DNA of 64,000 nt from Rhizopus arrhizus (GCA_024220505.1 JAKZZE010000027.1:186001-250000); one strand, 5' to 3'. Shown: positions 1-12,606, counted from the first letter of the stretch. The notes: generated by a model from the letters alone, not told the origin. Made by a program: numbers and translations.

Positions 1-28
1 AAGGTTTCTGTCAATATCTGGCAGGAAG

Positions 29-730
29 TCACGGATCAGAATGATGAATGGCAGTTGATTTCCACAATATGTCTCCACTCTCAGCTAGCTTGAAGTCTGC
101 GGGCCAAGAAAAATCATGCGGCGCATCATCAAGCGTCTCGTCCTCATAATCCTGTATCAATATCAGCTCCACTTTCGCCTTTGCTTGTAGATGCTTTGAC
201 AATTTGGTTTAATCCACCGTTGATGAAGGGATTTCTGCTAATAAAAGTTCAACATATTGGATAGTTGCTAGCTTTAGTTCTTTTAACAACTTGTTCTTGC
301 CTTGCGCCTTGAATGCTTTGGTATCTTTAAGGTTCTTTACACTCAGCACATGATAATTAATAATCATTGTGTCAATTGTGATGTATGAGGGTATGTACAT
401 TGTGCGTAACTGATAGACCGCAAGCGACTTGAATTCCTTCGTCTGTTGATCAAATGATAGTGCTTTGTATAATTGTGCAAGCTTATGAAGTGCTTTAAAA
501 TGGTGGATAGAGCGAGCCTTCACATCATAGTAGATGGTGTCTTTCAAAAGCATAGTCTTCAGGGCACACTAATAAAAATCTTGAAGCAAGGGTCTGGCGT
601 TAGCATCCAAGTAATTACCATCAGGTATTTGCTTTTTAGCTACCGTATTTTTCACTTGGGTATATGGATCAGTATCGGCTCGTTTAATCATTTTCTTGAT
701 TGCCTCCTTAGAACATTTTTCAGCAGTCAT
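29..730 (-). pseudogene. Broken gene of unknown family, two in-frame stops
   Basis: Reading from an ATG at 730 down to a TGA at 29-31 gives one continuous frame of 233 codons interrupted by TAG at 569-571 and TAA at 209-211. The translation on both sides of each stop is protein-like: an acidic stretch (EDETLDD) near the C-terminus, and an isoleucine- and lysine-rich middle. The longest intact piece is 209-553 (114 codons). No splice sites that would remove the stops are visible, so point mutation of a formerly coding gene is the simplest reading. I do not recognise the family. Its isolation from other genes and its decay resemble members of the multicopy, transposon-associated families of mucoralean genomes, but that is inference. 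Confidence 0.55.
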
Positions 731-2676
731 TTTTTGTCGAAGTCTGTCTGAATTTTCCTTTTTTTACAGATCAAAATCAAATATTGTCCTATTTGAACAT
801 CCAATTGCGAATTAGTATCATTAACATACATGGTGTTGATCTTTGTACATTCATAGATAGCTTATTGATGAGTATGTGTAAGTTTTGGTGAAATTAATCA
901 GTATATTCATAGTATAAACCCTTATTTTTTGCAATTCAATAGCGATATGTCACTGTGATAGCTTTGAGTTTTTATTTTCCACTTTCACTTTTTTCCCCCC
1001 ATCTCACATTTGTCTTTGAATGAGTGATAAAAAAAGCCTACAAAAAATTGTTGTTGATAAAGATGTGTAAACCAAATGAGTTATTGTCGTCGAACTACTT
1101 CAAAAAGATGTATTTAGCAAAGGTATATATGTGTGTAATTATTGTGTTTGTAACTTCTACGAGCCTATGTAATGATTTGAGGAATTCATGTTTTCATATA
1201 TTCTTTATAGTTGCTTTCATTGTTATTATGCGTTTAACAAACTGGTATACCCATAAAAAAAAAGTAAGGTACAAAACACTAACATTTTAATTTTGAATTT
1301 CAGTATTCACCTTTGATCTTTTCAAAATATGGATAAAAGAGAAGGAAGTTAATATTATTTACATTGACAACAATCATTAAAAAAAGGTACTCCAGCTTAC
1401 CATGTTGTGTACTTGATAAGAGTAAAGAAATAAATTTATTACTGTTATGACCGTCAGGCGTACATGATATCTTGAATAGATATTTATGCACTATGATAGG
1501 AGCATCTTTATAGGATATATTGAAGTCTCTGTAGTAGTCTCTTAAAAAGCCTGTGTTTTTATCAATTCTCATTTGGCAGTCTGCATGATCTCTTATCTCT
1601 TATGAAAATTTATTTGTTAGCGATACTTGTATACTGTTTTCAGAATTGAATGTCGCATTCTTACATATTTTACAATATAATTTATACATAACAACGAGAA
1701 ATGAATACGACATTCATTCCTAAAAATAATGCAAGTAAGTCACATTATCCAATAATAAACCAAGATAAAATAATCATATAATACTGACAACAGTTTTATA
1801 GATTAAAAGAATCTGAAAGAGCCACATCATGCTTCTTTGCCTTTATACACTACAAATTGATTACCAAACAACCTCTGCTACCTTAAATAAAAGAATAGGA
1901 GACATCAGAATACCAAAGGTTATGTATAATGGTACATGCTGGTTGAGTAGATCGTGTAGTTTCCAACATTTTTGAGCCAGCAATAATATCAGAAGCGTTG
2001 GAAGTCTAAAAGCTATAAGAATTGATTTTTCAAATAATTAAAATATGGATAATCGACACGTTCAACAAATAATGGCCTACATCGTAAGAAAAACTTGGTA
2101 AAAATACAGAATATTCTTTATAGTACAAGATTTACAAACTAGTTTGTTGTAATAGACCATCTATAATAAAACTATAGCAATCATGGAAAAAGCTAAAGTG
2201 TGCAAAACTATTTTTTTTTTTACAAGGGATCGCGAAAAGAAATGTTTATTTTATCAAATCTTATAGTATTTCACTAAGTGGTCAATCTAAAAATGAAAGT
2301 TGATAATGATTGCTTATATTTATCATTATTCTGAATTTTAATTTGTATTACGCAGTTACTTATAATGATGGGCGTTCACGTTATGTTTGCAAAATGAAGA
2401 AGTAGAGATAAATAAAGCACATTATTTATAAGCTGTTAATTCTATAGAAAGTGAACAACAAGGTATCACTTTCAAGTTTTGTTTATTAATTTATTTTTTG
2501 TTTGTGAGTGTTTCAAACTATTGGGTTGGATAAACAACCCGAAACTGTCTGTAACCAATCAGTTTATAGCGTTCCTGTAAGCACCGCAGCAAACCAAACA
2601 CAGTGACTGCGCCGCTAATGCACAATTCTTTTAAAATTGAGTATTTATTTATTTTTTCTTTTTTCTCTATAGATTA
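731..2676. other. AT-rich gene-free stretch upstream of the NFX1 gene
   Basis: No convincing gene. A 90-codon open stretch on the minus strand (1300-1572) has fairly protein-like composition and is open a few codons further upstream (to about 1600), so it may be a gene fragment. An 88-codon open stretch on the plus strand (1024-1290) is low-complexity. The last 30 bases before 2677 are a pyrimidine tract ending in CTCTATAG at 2665-2672, which looks like the 3' splice site of an intron in the 5' leader of the next gene. Confidence 0.5.
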
Positions 2677-5600
2677 ATGTTCCATATGAGTGGTGAGAGT
2701 ACGGACGCTGCTGGAGTAAAAGCTAGACCTTCAGATACCCCTGTTGCTGATTCCAGTGCTTTTGATTCGAAGCCCCCTTCTCGAAAGCATAACAAGAAGG
2801 GCAAAAAAAAGCAAGAAGAAAACACTACGGAAAACACCTCAGAAAAAACTTCAGAAAAAACTTCAGAAAAAACTTCAGAGAATAAAAAGAAGCCAAGACG
2901 TTGGAGAAAGAGCAAGGGCAAGAAGGAAGCAGAGGTCTCTAAAGAAAATGGAACAGATGGTGAACCAGAAAATATAGAAGAAAAGAAGATAAAGAAAAAA
3001 CAAGAGCCTAGCCAGTCGAAAAAACAAAGTAACAATGCACCACTGCAACCTTCTCTTTTCAAGAACAGAGCACAAGGAAGATTGACAATTGATGGTGATG
3101 ATAAAAGTAGCAATAATGATGACGATAATGATAAAAAGAATAGTAATCAACCAAGTAAGAGAAAGAACAGACAAAGACAAAAGAAACCAATTGTTCCTGA
3201 GATTCTCCTTGGTGAACATGATATGGCTACGAAATTGAGTCATGAACTGAAAACCTCAACGTATGAATGTATGATTTGTATGGATACCATTAGATCGGCT
3301 CATCATGTTTGGAGTTGTGATTGTTGTTGGGCTGTTTTCCATTTGAACTGTATACAATCATGGTCAAGTAAATCACTTAAAGGTAAAACAGAAAAAGAAA
3401 AAGAAGTGGAAAACATTATTCTTATTGAATCTATCAGATACTTCATCCAATAAAATGATTACGCAATGGAGATGCCCTGGTTGCCAAACAAATAGAACAG
3501 CTATTCCTAAAGATTATATTTGCTTTTGTGGTAAACAACGTAATCCAGAACTATCAAAATATCGTACTCCACACAGCTGTAATCAACTGTGTAAAAGACA
3601 TAAATCATGTCCACATGAATGCATATTGTAAGTGATAAAACAATGTGGAATTCATGTAAAATGATGTACTGATTATATGCATAGGCCCTGTCATCCTGGA
3701 CCTTGTTCGCCTTGTAACTCTATGGGTCCAGTGAGAACATGTTATTGTGGACAAACAACTCAACAAAAGCGATGTGTAAACACAGATTATTCAACACAAG
3801 GATTTTCATGCGATATCGTGTGTGATGAATTACTGGGCTGTGGAAAGCATAGATGTGAAGAGAAATGCCATCCAGGTATTTGTCCTCCTTGTACTTTGGA
3901 AGAAACACAGCCTTGTTATTGTGGAAGAAATGAAAGAAAAGCTCGTTGTGGTAATGGTAAACAAATACAATTGGGAGAACACACTGGATATTACAGCTGT
4001 CAAAATAAATGCAACACGTAAATATGGCAAAAGAAAAAGCAAAATGTATCAGAAAACTAATATATTTTATTTTCTATAGACTGTATAAATGCCAGAAACA
4101 CAGTTGTCAAAAGTCTTGTCATCCATGTTCAGCCACTACTCAGTCTTGTCCATTTGATCCTTCCAAAGTAAAAACATGTCCTTGTGGCTCTAAATCTATA
4201 TCGGATCTTACCCAAAAGAAGGAACGTGTTAGTTGTACCGACCCTATACCCACTTGTGAATCTGTTTGTAACAAGACGCTTGCTTGTGGACATGCTTGTC
4301 AGACTAAATGTCATGTGGGTGAATGCCCTCCTTGTGAAGTATCTGTACAAGTTTCTTGCCGATGTCAATCTACCACCTTTGAAAAGGTCTGTGCTGAAGT
4401 TTGTGAAGCCGCTGGCGGCGAGCCACCTTTATGTGATAGAGTATGTAAAGCAGGTAGAAACTGCGGTCGTCACCAGTGCGGTGCTGTCTGTTGTCCTGCA
4501 GTTAAAGTCAGCGGAAAGAGTAGAAAGGGAACAGAGTTCTTGCACGATTGCCCTCATAATTGTAACAAGACATTATCATGTGGAAAGCATCAGTGTCAAA
4601 GCAAGTGTCATAAAGGAAAATGTGCGCCATGTTTAGGTAAAATTTAAAATGAAATTATATAGATAGGTAACTCACATTATCTTTATTATGAACAGAGGCA
4701 ACATTTGATGAAGTGACTTGCAATTGTGGTCGTACGCGTCTAGAGCCTCCTGTACGTTGTGGAACAAAGATCCCAGTATGTCCTCATCCATGTATTCGTC
4801 CCAATCCTTGTGGTCATATTCGTTTCTTGAATCACAACTGTCATCCTGATGAAGAACCTTGTCCTCCTTGCCCTGCCTTAGTTTCTCGCCATTGTTTATG
4901 TGGTAAGACTGAATTGAAGAATGTGCCTTGCTATCGTGAATCACCACGATGCGGTCGACCATGTGAAAAGCAACTTCCATGCGGAAAGCATCAATGTTTA
5001 AAGTCATGTCACAACGGACCTTGCTTAACAGAGAATGAAGCATGTAGCCAGTCTTGTAATGCCTCCCGATCCTGTGGTCATCCTTGCAAAGAAAAATGTC
5101 ACGATGGTACACCTTGCCCTGAAAAGGAGCCCTGTACTCTTAGAGTCAAGGCTAGCTGTAAATGTGGACAAAATACAATGGAGATACCCTGTAATGCAAC
5201 GGCTGAATCAACTGGTTCCAAAACTTTACTTGAATGCAACGATTTCTGTGCCAAGGTTGAACGTAACCGTCGATTGGCCTTGGCTTTGGATATCAAGCGA
5301 GATGATTATGGTACACCAAGCCTTTCTGTGGACGACCTTGGATATTATGACGATACCCTACGTGAATTTTACAATGAGAACAGAGCTTGGTGTCGATCTA
5401 TGGAAATGAGTCTGGTAGAATTTGTTCGAGACATTGCTAAAAAGACATCACATCTTAGACCTATGAAACCTGAATATCGTCAGTTTATTCATCGTTATGC
5501 AGTTCATTTTAATATTGCAACAGAGGCTATAGATGCTGAACCTAAACGAAGTGTCATTTTACGCAAAACTCTTGGTTCATGTCGAATTCCACCTATTCTT

Positions 5601-6356
5601 TTGTCAAAGGCTGCAAGTAATCCCCAACTTAATCGACCTCCTCCAAACTTTGAAGCAGCTCTTTCAGGAGATGCACCAAAGACGACAAAGCAACCTGTCA
5701 ATGCAATTTATCTATCCGATATGGCCTTTGGATTAACAAAATTAGAGTTGGATGCTGAGCTAGTACCTCTCTTAAAGATTGGTGATGATTGTATTTCTTT
5801 TGAATCAACGTGGATAAATGAAAGTGATGCTGTTGTGGTCCCATCTATTAGTGATTCTGTTTCTATGGATGAAAAAGAGGTAATCCTTTGGCAGTTGAAG
5901 AAAATCTTAAAGACTGCATTTGTGAATGATGAAGAAGTCAAGAGAAAAGCATCTCGTGTGGATTGCTGCTGGGTAAACCAAAAGGGCGAAATTACTTGGA
6001 GCGAAAAACAGCAACTTACAAAGACAAACAGCAGTAGTAGTATTTCAAATAGTGAAAGTAATAAGAATGCAGGTGCACGATTCACGAACTCTTTCGATGC
6101 CTTGAGTAATGTAGATGATGATGGATGGATGCGCGTAGGAGAAAACAATCCTTATAGAATTGTGAAAGATGCATGGAAAGAAGAGTTACATGGCTCACCA
6201 ATACCTCTTAAAAACAGTGTTTATTCTAATAACGATATTGTGGAGGTTGAAAGTAGCAGTTCAAGTGATAAACTGGTTGTAGTGAATGAAAGTGAACTCA
6301 AAAGTCAAAACTCCGAATCTGACGATTGGGAATTACTAACTGAAGAGAAGGAATAA
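2677..6356 (+). CDS. NFX1-type zinc-finger RING E3 ubiquitin ligase / transcriptional repressor (FAP1/NFX1 family)
   Basis: Five exons: 2677-3382, 3438-3627, 3685-4017, 4080-4636, 4696-6356 (introns 55-62 nt). The product is 1148 aa. A lysine/glutamate/serine-rich N-terminus (about 1-190) contains a TSEK repeat. A RING/PHD-like Cys-His finger starting YECMIC follows (about 196-250). A long array of NFX1 zinc knuckles with the CGxHxC...CHxGxCPPC pattern spans about 265-790, and an R3H domain (RQFIHRYAVHF, then EPKRSVILR) lies at about 855-915. The C-terminal tail is acidic and serine-rich. This order matches yeast FAP1 and animal NFX1, which combine E3 activity through the RING with single-strand nucleic-acid binding through R3H. 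Start 2677 is the first ATG after a likely leader 3' splice site; a second ATG lies at 2686. The position of the first intron, inside the RING region, was set by the conserved WRCPxC that follows. Confidence 0.93.
2836..2883 (+). repeat. 12-bp tandem repeat inside the NFX1 coding sequence
   Basis: Three to four near-perfect direct copies of a 12-base unit (TCAGAAAAAACT) encode repeated Thr-Ser-Glu-Lys. The unit is a multiple of three, so copy changes by replication slippage would keep the frame. It lies in the disordered charged N-terminal region, where length change should be tolerated. Confidence 0.85.
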
Positions 6357-8328
6357 TCATTCTTGTTAATAAAACTTTTGTAACTTTTAAGAAAGTACGA
6401 ATAATTATATAAAACTCGTAATGTTTGCTATTATTTAATAAGGAACGAAAAGAGGCGATATCAATGCTATACGAAAATGAAAGTTATTTTCTTATTACCT
6501 TTATCTTGATTTCTTGAGAAATGAATCACTACGAAAGGATGGGACTAGTCAACGATTCTCAAACTAATCATACTTCTTTTGGTTTTGTAATTATGTGAAA
6601 TGAATTCAGCAAGGGTAATTGCTTAATACAGCCTTTTTATTCAAACTTTGACTTTTGTAACAATGTTTTTGAAAATGGTGGATACATAAAAGATAATGCT
6701 TTTATCTTGTCCGTTGCTTAATTAGAGCATTTTGAAGTACATATACTATTTTTATCTTCTACAGATTTATTTTTAAGTCATATCATTCAGAAAGCGAGAC
6801 TTTTCAGACCATTGTTTATTGTCCAGGAAGAAATGCTATTTTTTCTGATGCAGCCTCTTATTCATCCGATCAAGAATTGATCTGCATTACCAAGATTGAA
6901 TCTTATGAACCTTAATCTACAAAATTCAATCATGAAATTATTTCCTTTATTAACATGGTTAAATTTGCTTTTATTAAGATCGAATCCTCTATGAAGAGCA
7001 AGGCCATCCGTAGGGCTTATGAGAAATAAAAGACCATTGGTTTGACAGACATGAAATAGATGTAAAATCTTTAAGCTTTAGGCTTCTTATGCTGACAAGG
7101 ATTACGCAGTAATGATTTTAAAGCTCAATTATGATTATCAAAATGACAACTATTCAGTATTTCTTTGCTAACTCAAACAAATCAGACAAGTCCTAATCTG
7201 CTTTCTATAAAAAAAAAATTAAACGATTACAAAAATACTCTTTAACAGAATTACCGTATCTTATCTGAACAAATTTGAGTAATCCCGATGAGCGACAATG
7301 GTAGCAGTCATGAATGTAGCAACCTCCATCTTCCCGAGCCTCAAAAAGCTACCCAACCTGGGGCGTGTTGAAGGTCGCCAAGCTTCTCTGTTGATCAAAT
7401 GCATTTGGTTCTTTAGTAGCTCTTTTGATAATATTGAATTGTCAGATGAAACATACTTTGTTATACTCATGGAGCTCGTTGCTACCAGAGGTAATATGTC
7501 TTTCTCCATCTGCAACTCGTTCGTAGTCCATGGAGTGACTAAAGACATGGATACAAACATATTAGTTTCAATAGTAATAGCAAATATTTATAAAAGTCTA
7601 AATAAATAATGTACCGCAATTATTCAAAGGATATAAAGAAAAAGCTATCTTTATTTTATTAAATCCATTATGTGTTTGGTTGATTAAGACAAATTACGTG
7701 TTTAAACCATTCAATGCTTTTATTAAAGATTATTAACCGACTTCTCATTTCAAGGTAATATCTTTTACCCCTACACTGAAGACTAGTTTTGAATCACCCT
7801 TTTTATGCATACGTGATGCCTTGCAAATTAATCAAACCAAAGATAGTAGCCTACCCGCGGAGCCAATCCCATCATAACCGGCGAGATTAGCAAATATAGA
7901 AGGCAAACGAAATAAGCCTTTCAAATGACAGCCAATTATCGAAAATTGAACTTGTTGAATGGTTCTTGTGCTTATTTAAGTTAATATAAGGAAATTAAAA
8001 GAACTTTAGCTACATCCAAAAGAGAGTATAATTTATTTTCCTCATCTCAAAAAATAAAGGTTTCATAATAAACTATTTACAAATCAAAGCGCTTTTAATG
8101 CTTATTATAAACACCTGTCTTTTTCCTGCTCCCTTTGTTTCCCATGCTTTTCGTTGTAAATGAGGTTCTTTAAATAGAAAAATATAAATATGCTAATGTT
8201 CTGTTTTTGAATATTAATGTTAGCAGATAGGGATTCCAGATGTTTGTTTTATAATAAAAGCTACTATCAAGGTTGTAGTGTGATTTAGTACTATAGACAT
8301 AATAATTAGAATTATCATTAAAACGTAG
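6357..8328. other. Gene-free spacer after the NFX1 gene
   Basis: Nothing here is supported as a gene. At 7261-7609 both strands are open for about 100 codons. The minus frame ends in a somewhat protein-like basic segment, but neither has a recognisable domain, splice context or start context. The stretch may contain further debris of the duplicated NFX1 copy found just downstream, but I could not align any. Confidence 0.45.
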
Positions 8329-8475
8329 TAAAAACTTGCCCATGTAGCTCTAAGTATACAGTAAACCTTACCCAAAACAAGGAACGTATTAAGCATACTA
8401 AACCTATACCAAATTGTGAATTTGTTTATAGCAAGACATTTGTCTCAAGTATGCATGTATACAAACTAAACTTAA
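8329..8475 (+). pseudogene. Fossil fragment of a second NFX1-type gene
   Basis: This stretch aligns without gaps to exon 4 of the NFX1 gene: 8331-8440 against 4171-4280, with 82 of 110 bases identical by hand count. The similarity continues, with a 1-2 base indel, to about 8475. The parental frame stays open for at least 40 codons (K-T-C-P-C, then L-T-Q-x-K-E-R, then K/D-P-I-P-x-C-E), but several zinc-binding cysteines are lost (for example Cys to His and Cys to Tyr). Several differences are synonymous third-position changes (ACA/ACT, TGT/TGC, CCT/CCA, AAA/AAG, CCC/CCA, ACG/ACA). That suggests the copy was once under coding constraint before it decayed. No flanking exon is recognisable. Confidence 0.8.
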
Positions 8476-8941
8476 ATCAATAATAAAACTGTATGTTACT
8501 GTAAACAGATATATTCTTTGCATTAAAGGAAATAAATTAAAACAAGGATTATTATACATTCTGCGTATTTTTATAAATAAAATAAGGCATGGTTTATTAG
8601 ACTAATCCTTTGATGGATGATTTACTATTTGTTCGAAGTTCTCTTTATCATCCAATAATAATTTCGGCGCATAGAAAAAGAAAATAAAATAAAAAAGAGG
8701 AATCTGCATTACCAAGCACAACCGCAAAAAAGGAGAAAGGGATAATGCTTTTATGCATGAGACGTAACTGTACTTCTTTGATCAAGACTTGCTTATTTAT
8801 GTCATAACAAATAAAGTAAGAGGTAAAGAAGGTTAGAAAGATATTCAATCTGCGCAAGTATTTCTACATAAAAAGAATACGATTTTTTCATAATATATAT
8901 ATTTTTTTTAAAGTATCAAAAAACGATAATAAATAATAACA
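8476..8941. other. Spacer upstream of the small secreted-protein gene
   Basis: AT-rich, no gene seen. An alternating AT tract (about 8893-8905) some 40 bases before the ATG at 8942 could act as a TATA element; this is weak evidence. Confidence 0.4.
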
Positions 8942-9106
8942 ATGCAAATCAAACTCTTGGCTCTCTCTGCTTTTGCTTGTCTCTCTACTTTTGCGTTTGC
9001 TGCTCCAACCTCTTCTCCAGCCACTACTCCCGCTCCTAATACTGAACAAGCGATCAATGGCATCATGCAAAGCCCAGAGTTACAAAGTCTTGCTAATAGT
9101 ATATAA
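8942..9106 (+). CDS. Small secreted protein, 54 aa, unknown function
   Basis: A short open frame from ATG 8942 to TAA 9104-9106 encodes 54 residues. Residues 1-20 are a textbook signal peptide: a basic residue at position 4, a Leu/Ala/Phe-rich core, and an AFA-AP cleavage motif. The mature peptide of about 34 residues begins with a Thr/Pro/Ser-rich stretch suited to O-glycosylation, and then has a polar segment that could form a helix. It contains no cysteine, unlike classic defensin-like or hydrophobin peptides. The base composition is much richer in C and in sensible codons than the AT-rich DNA around it, which supports real coding. No neighbour suggests a role. It could be the first exon of a longer gene, but no donor site is evident before the stop. 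Confidence 0.6.
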   Translation: MQIKLLALSAFACLSTFAFAAPTSSPATTPAPNTEQAINGIMQSPELQSLANSI

Positions 9107-11212
9107 ATGTTGTTATCGCTGAATTCCAAAAGGACTCTTCTTAATAGATTCTTTCATCTTACACTTAATTAGAAGGTTCATGAAAACAACACACTTTTCA
9201 TTACTTTTAATAAGCTCTTTAAATAAACATCTCTAAAAAAATACATAGCCCCAAGGTGGATGTTGTTGCGATATTTATGTTGATTTTTTGAGATGTAATT
9301 GTGCTATATTTGCTTATGAATCTTCATATGATACTTATAAATATCTAAGTGTGAATATCATCGTTACTGTTTATTATTTAATAATATACTTCTCTGCTAT
9401 ATAAAGTGGACAACTTGGCAATTCAACTGCACCAGAGATTCCGTTCAAGTAGATACTGTCTAATGTAGTACTAAAATACACTTTTACGGAGCATTAGAGA
9501 TAGATCCTAGATATATCCTGTTTGTAACAGATGTGAATATATTTTTTTATTTAATTCACATATCACATTAATCTAGCCTTCTATACTACTGAAGACGATC
9601 AGTTTTTAGTTAACATAACAAGTAAATAATTTTCATCCTATTTCTTAGGAGATGTACTTTAGGAAGAACACAATCAGGTCATCTCTAAGCATGATTTATA
9701 CTTCAGTACATAATGTCCAGTTGGTATCTGTGATATAGTATCAATTACCCTGCACATATCAGAAGATAGCATTGTTGAAAAATGCTTCAACTCAGTCGAT
9801 GATTATTATTAGTCCTCTTTTTCGTTTATCATGTCTTTCACTATAACCAAAGTTATACAAGTGAAGATGTTTCTTGTTACTTTTCTTTTAGAAAAACTTT
9901 TCATTAAAGCATTTAAAGGTAAAGAAACTTATAAAAAGTTCACAGCGTTCTTTATACATTTCCAACTGATGATAATTTCATACTATTTTCTATTCATTCT
10001 TACAGACAAATCTTAAGAACCAGCAATACAAGACATACCGTCGCTCGTTACTTTTATGTTTTTTGCTTCTAACTCTTAGAATATTCTTTTACACAAAAGA
10101 AGCAATACCAAATTGCTGATATTCAACATTAAAGCTTTTTAAAGTGACCAAAACAAAAAACAAGACAATAATTATCTGGAATTGCCCTATTGAATTCTCC
10201 TAGAGCCAAGAAGTAATTTAATCTCTCACTCAAATCATTTAGACAAATGTACACACAATCTGGCGGGGGGGGGCGCAATAAACCAATGAGAGAAATCAAC
10301 TGAATTTGAGCGATTTATCATAAATTTAGAAAAACTACATTTGAACATCAGTACAAATGGATTCAGAAACGACACAGACGAAATGCAGCGCTCTAATATA
10401 CGTTTATGATATATATATATAAAAAAAATAATCTTATTAAAAAGTTCTTGTACGTAATCAGTTCAATATAAAAGATAAATTGTTATTCCGTAGTTGAAAG
10501 TAGCTCTAATAACAATGAAAACAGGAAATATGATGCCAGTATTATACTTAATTTTTCATTATTCTGTTATTTTAATAAAGTAATCTCCCATAAAAATGTC
10601 CTTGTAGCCTTCATCATGAGGCTTCATTATAACTACCACAAGCAGACAATGTATAGAGGCTTTGGACATCTTTCTACAGTTTCTTAATACTCTTCTTTCT
10701 TGAAATACATAACAGTAACCAGTGAAAGAAACGTGAAGCTTTGATGTGTGGTCATTAAAGAGCCAACATTAGGGCTTATAATACATAAATATGTCTGTCT
10801 TCTTTTTATTATTTATCAAACGCTTTCACTTACAGTGAGAACTATATTTGATAACATTAATTTGAAACAATGAGAAAATATCAGCAAATTCATATTTATG
10901 TATGATAAACAATCCCCTTTACTTATTCTTTAACTGATCAAAAGAGAGTATAGGAGATGAAGTGGAAAATAGTTTATTTTTATTTATTTTTTTTTAAAAA
11001 AGAACTTTTAACCCTAACATTCCATATTCCCCTCTTTTCACCCCTTTTCCTCTATTCCTCTCCCTTCATTTTACTTCTTTTATCTCCTATTTCTTTCTCT
11101 TTCTATCTCAACTCCTATCTTGCACTCTCTCCTTGGAACAATATTTGTGTTGTTTGAAAAAGTAGAACCCCTTTTTTGTTTTCTCGTTCTTCTTCTTTTT
11201 TTTTCTACAAAC
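9107..11212. other. Gene-free spacer before the septin gene
   Basis: No gene seen over 2.1 kb. It contains a run of nine G (10265-10273), unusual in this AT-rich DNA. Near the end, at 11000-11205, lies a long C/T-rich tract, as expected of the promoter/5' leader of a highly expressed fungal gene. Confidence 0.5.
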
Positions 11213-12567
11213 ATGTCTACAGTTTCATTAGTACCTGAGCAAGCTATTACATCTCAAACAACTGCTTTAGAAGGTTATGTTGGGTTTGATACCATTACTC
11301 AGCAAATTGAGAAAAAATTATTGAAGAGGGGTTTTCACTTTAATGTGATGGTTGTTGGTAAATATGATTGATATTTTACTATTTGTTATATTAAATAGGT
11401 GGGATAGGACAATCTGGATTAGGAAAATCCACTCTGGTTAATACAATCTTTGCTTCTCATTTGATTGAAAGCAAAGGGCGTATCTCTGCTGAAGAGCCAC
11501 CAAGACAAACGACTGAAATCCAAACAGTTTCTCACTCTATTGAAGAAAATGGAGTTCGCCTTAGATTGAATATTGTAGATACTCCTGGATACGGAGATCA
11601 AGTCAATAATGAAAATTGGTAACAAAAATTTCCCGTATAGCACATACCTACACAGTGAATAACAGTATGTATTAGCTGGGAGCCTATCATCAAATACATT
11701 AAAGATCAACACTCTTCTTATTTACGCAAAGAGTTAACTGCTACTCGTGATCGTTACATTCAAGACACTCGTATTCACTGCTGTTTATTCTTTATCGGTC
11801 CCACTGGTCATGCGTAAGTTCGTAACGACAAATTGTAATTGGGTACTTACTGTTATTAAATATAGCTTAAAGCCAATCGATATCGTAGTATTAAAAAAGC
11901 TTTCTGAAGTTGTTAACGTTGTACCTGTGATAGCCAAGTCTGATTCACTTACAATTGAAGAAAGAGCTGCCTTTAAACAAAGAATTAAGGCTGAATTGGT
12001 ATTTCATAACATTAAGCTTTATCCTTACGAGAGTGATGAGGACGATGAACAAGAACAGGCTTTGAATGAAAGCATTCGGGTAAGTAAAGTGAATAGACCA
12101 TATTACCTTACTGACCATCAAGTAGGATTTGCTTCCTTTTGCTATTGTTGGTTCTGAGCGTAATGTAGTTATCGAAGGCCGACCTGTAAGAGGTCGAAAG
12201 AACCGATACGGCGTGATTAATGGTAAATTTGTCAAGTACACAACACATATTCTTATAAACTTATACTTTCTGGGATAGTCGAAAATGAAGAGCATTGTGA
12301 ATTCATCTATTTGCGCAACTTTTTGACTCGCACGCATCTTCAAGATTTGATCGAAACAACGGCTCAAATTCATTATGAAGCTTTCAGAGCCAAGCAACTT
12401 ATGGCTATCAAGGAATCCAGTGGCAGCCAAGCCTCCCTGGCCTCTCCTGCTGCCTCTAATCATAATCCTCAAGGCATGACAAGCCCTAGCGGATTGGGTA
12501 GTAATGTACTTACTAGTCCACAAACGATTGGAAGTCCTGCTCAATCTCAAAAGTAAGTTTAGTTACC

Positions 12568-12606
<39 letters not shown>

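Noticed and set aside
2836..2883. Short direct repeats as a possible CRISPR array
   Set aside because: The units are contiguous without spacers and encode part of a protein; the genome is eukaryotic.
2667..3113. Long minus-strand open frame opposite the NFX1 gene start
   Set aside because: Its composition (Phe/Ser/Leu-rich repeats) is the reverse complement of the charged repeat region; the plus strand has the conserved domains.
7261..7609. About 100-codon open frames on both strands
   Set aside because: Mutually overlapping, no domain, no splice or promoter context. Kept only as a remark in the spacer entry.
8329..8475. Repeat-induced point mutation as the cause of the NFX1 fossil's changes
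   Set aside because: Many differences are G to A or C to T, but transversions and silent third-position changes are also common, the duplicate is short, and RIP is not established in Mucorales. General AT-drift is enough.
9107..11212. Possible continuation of the small secreted-protein gene
   Set aside because: No donor site before its stop, and no downstream frame of matching character.
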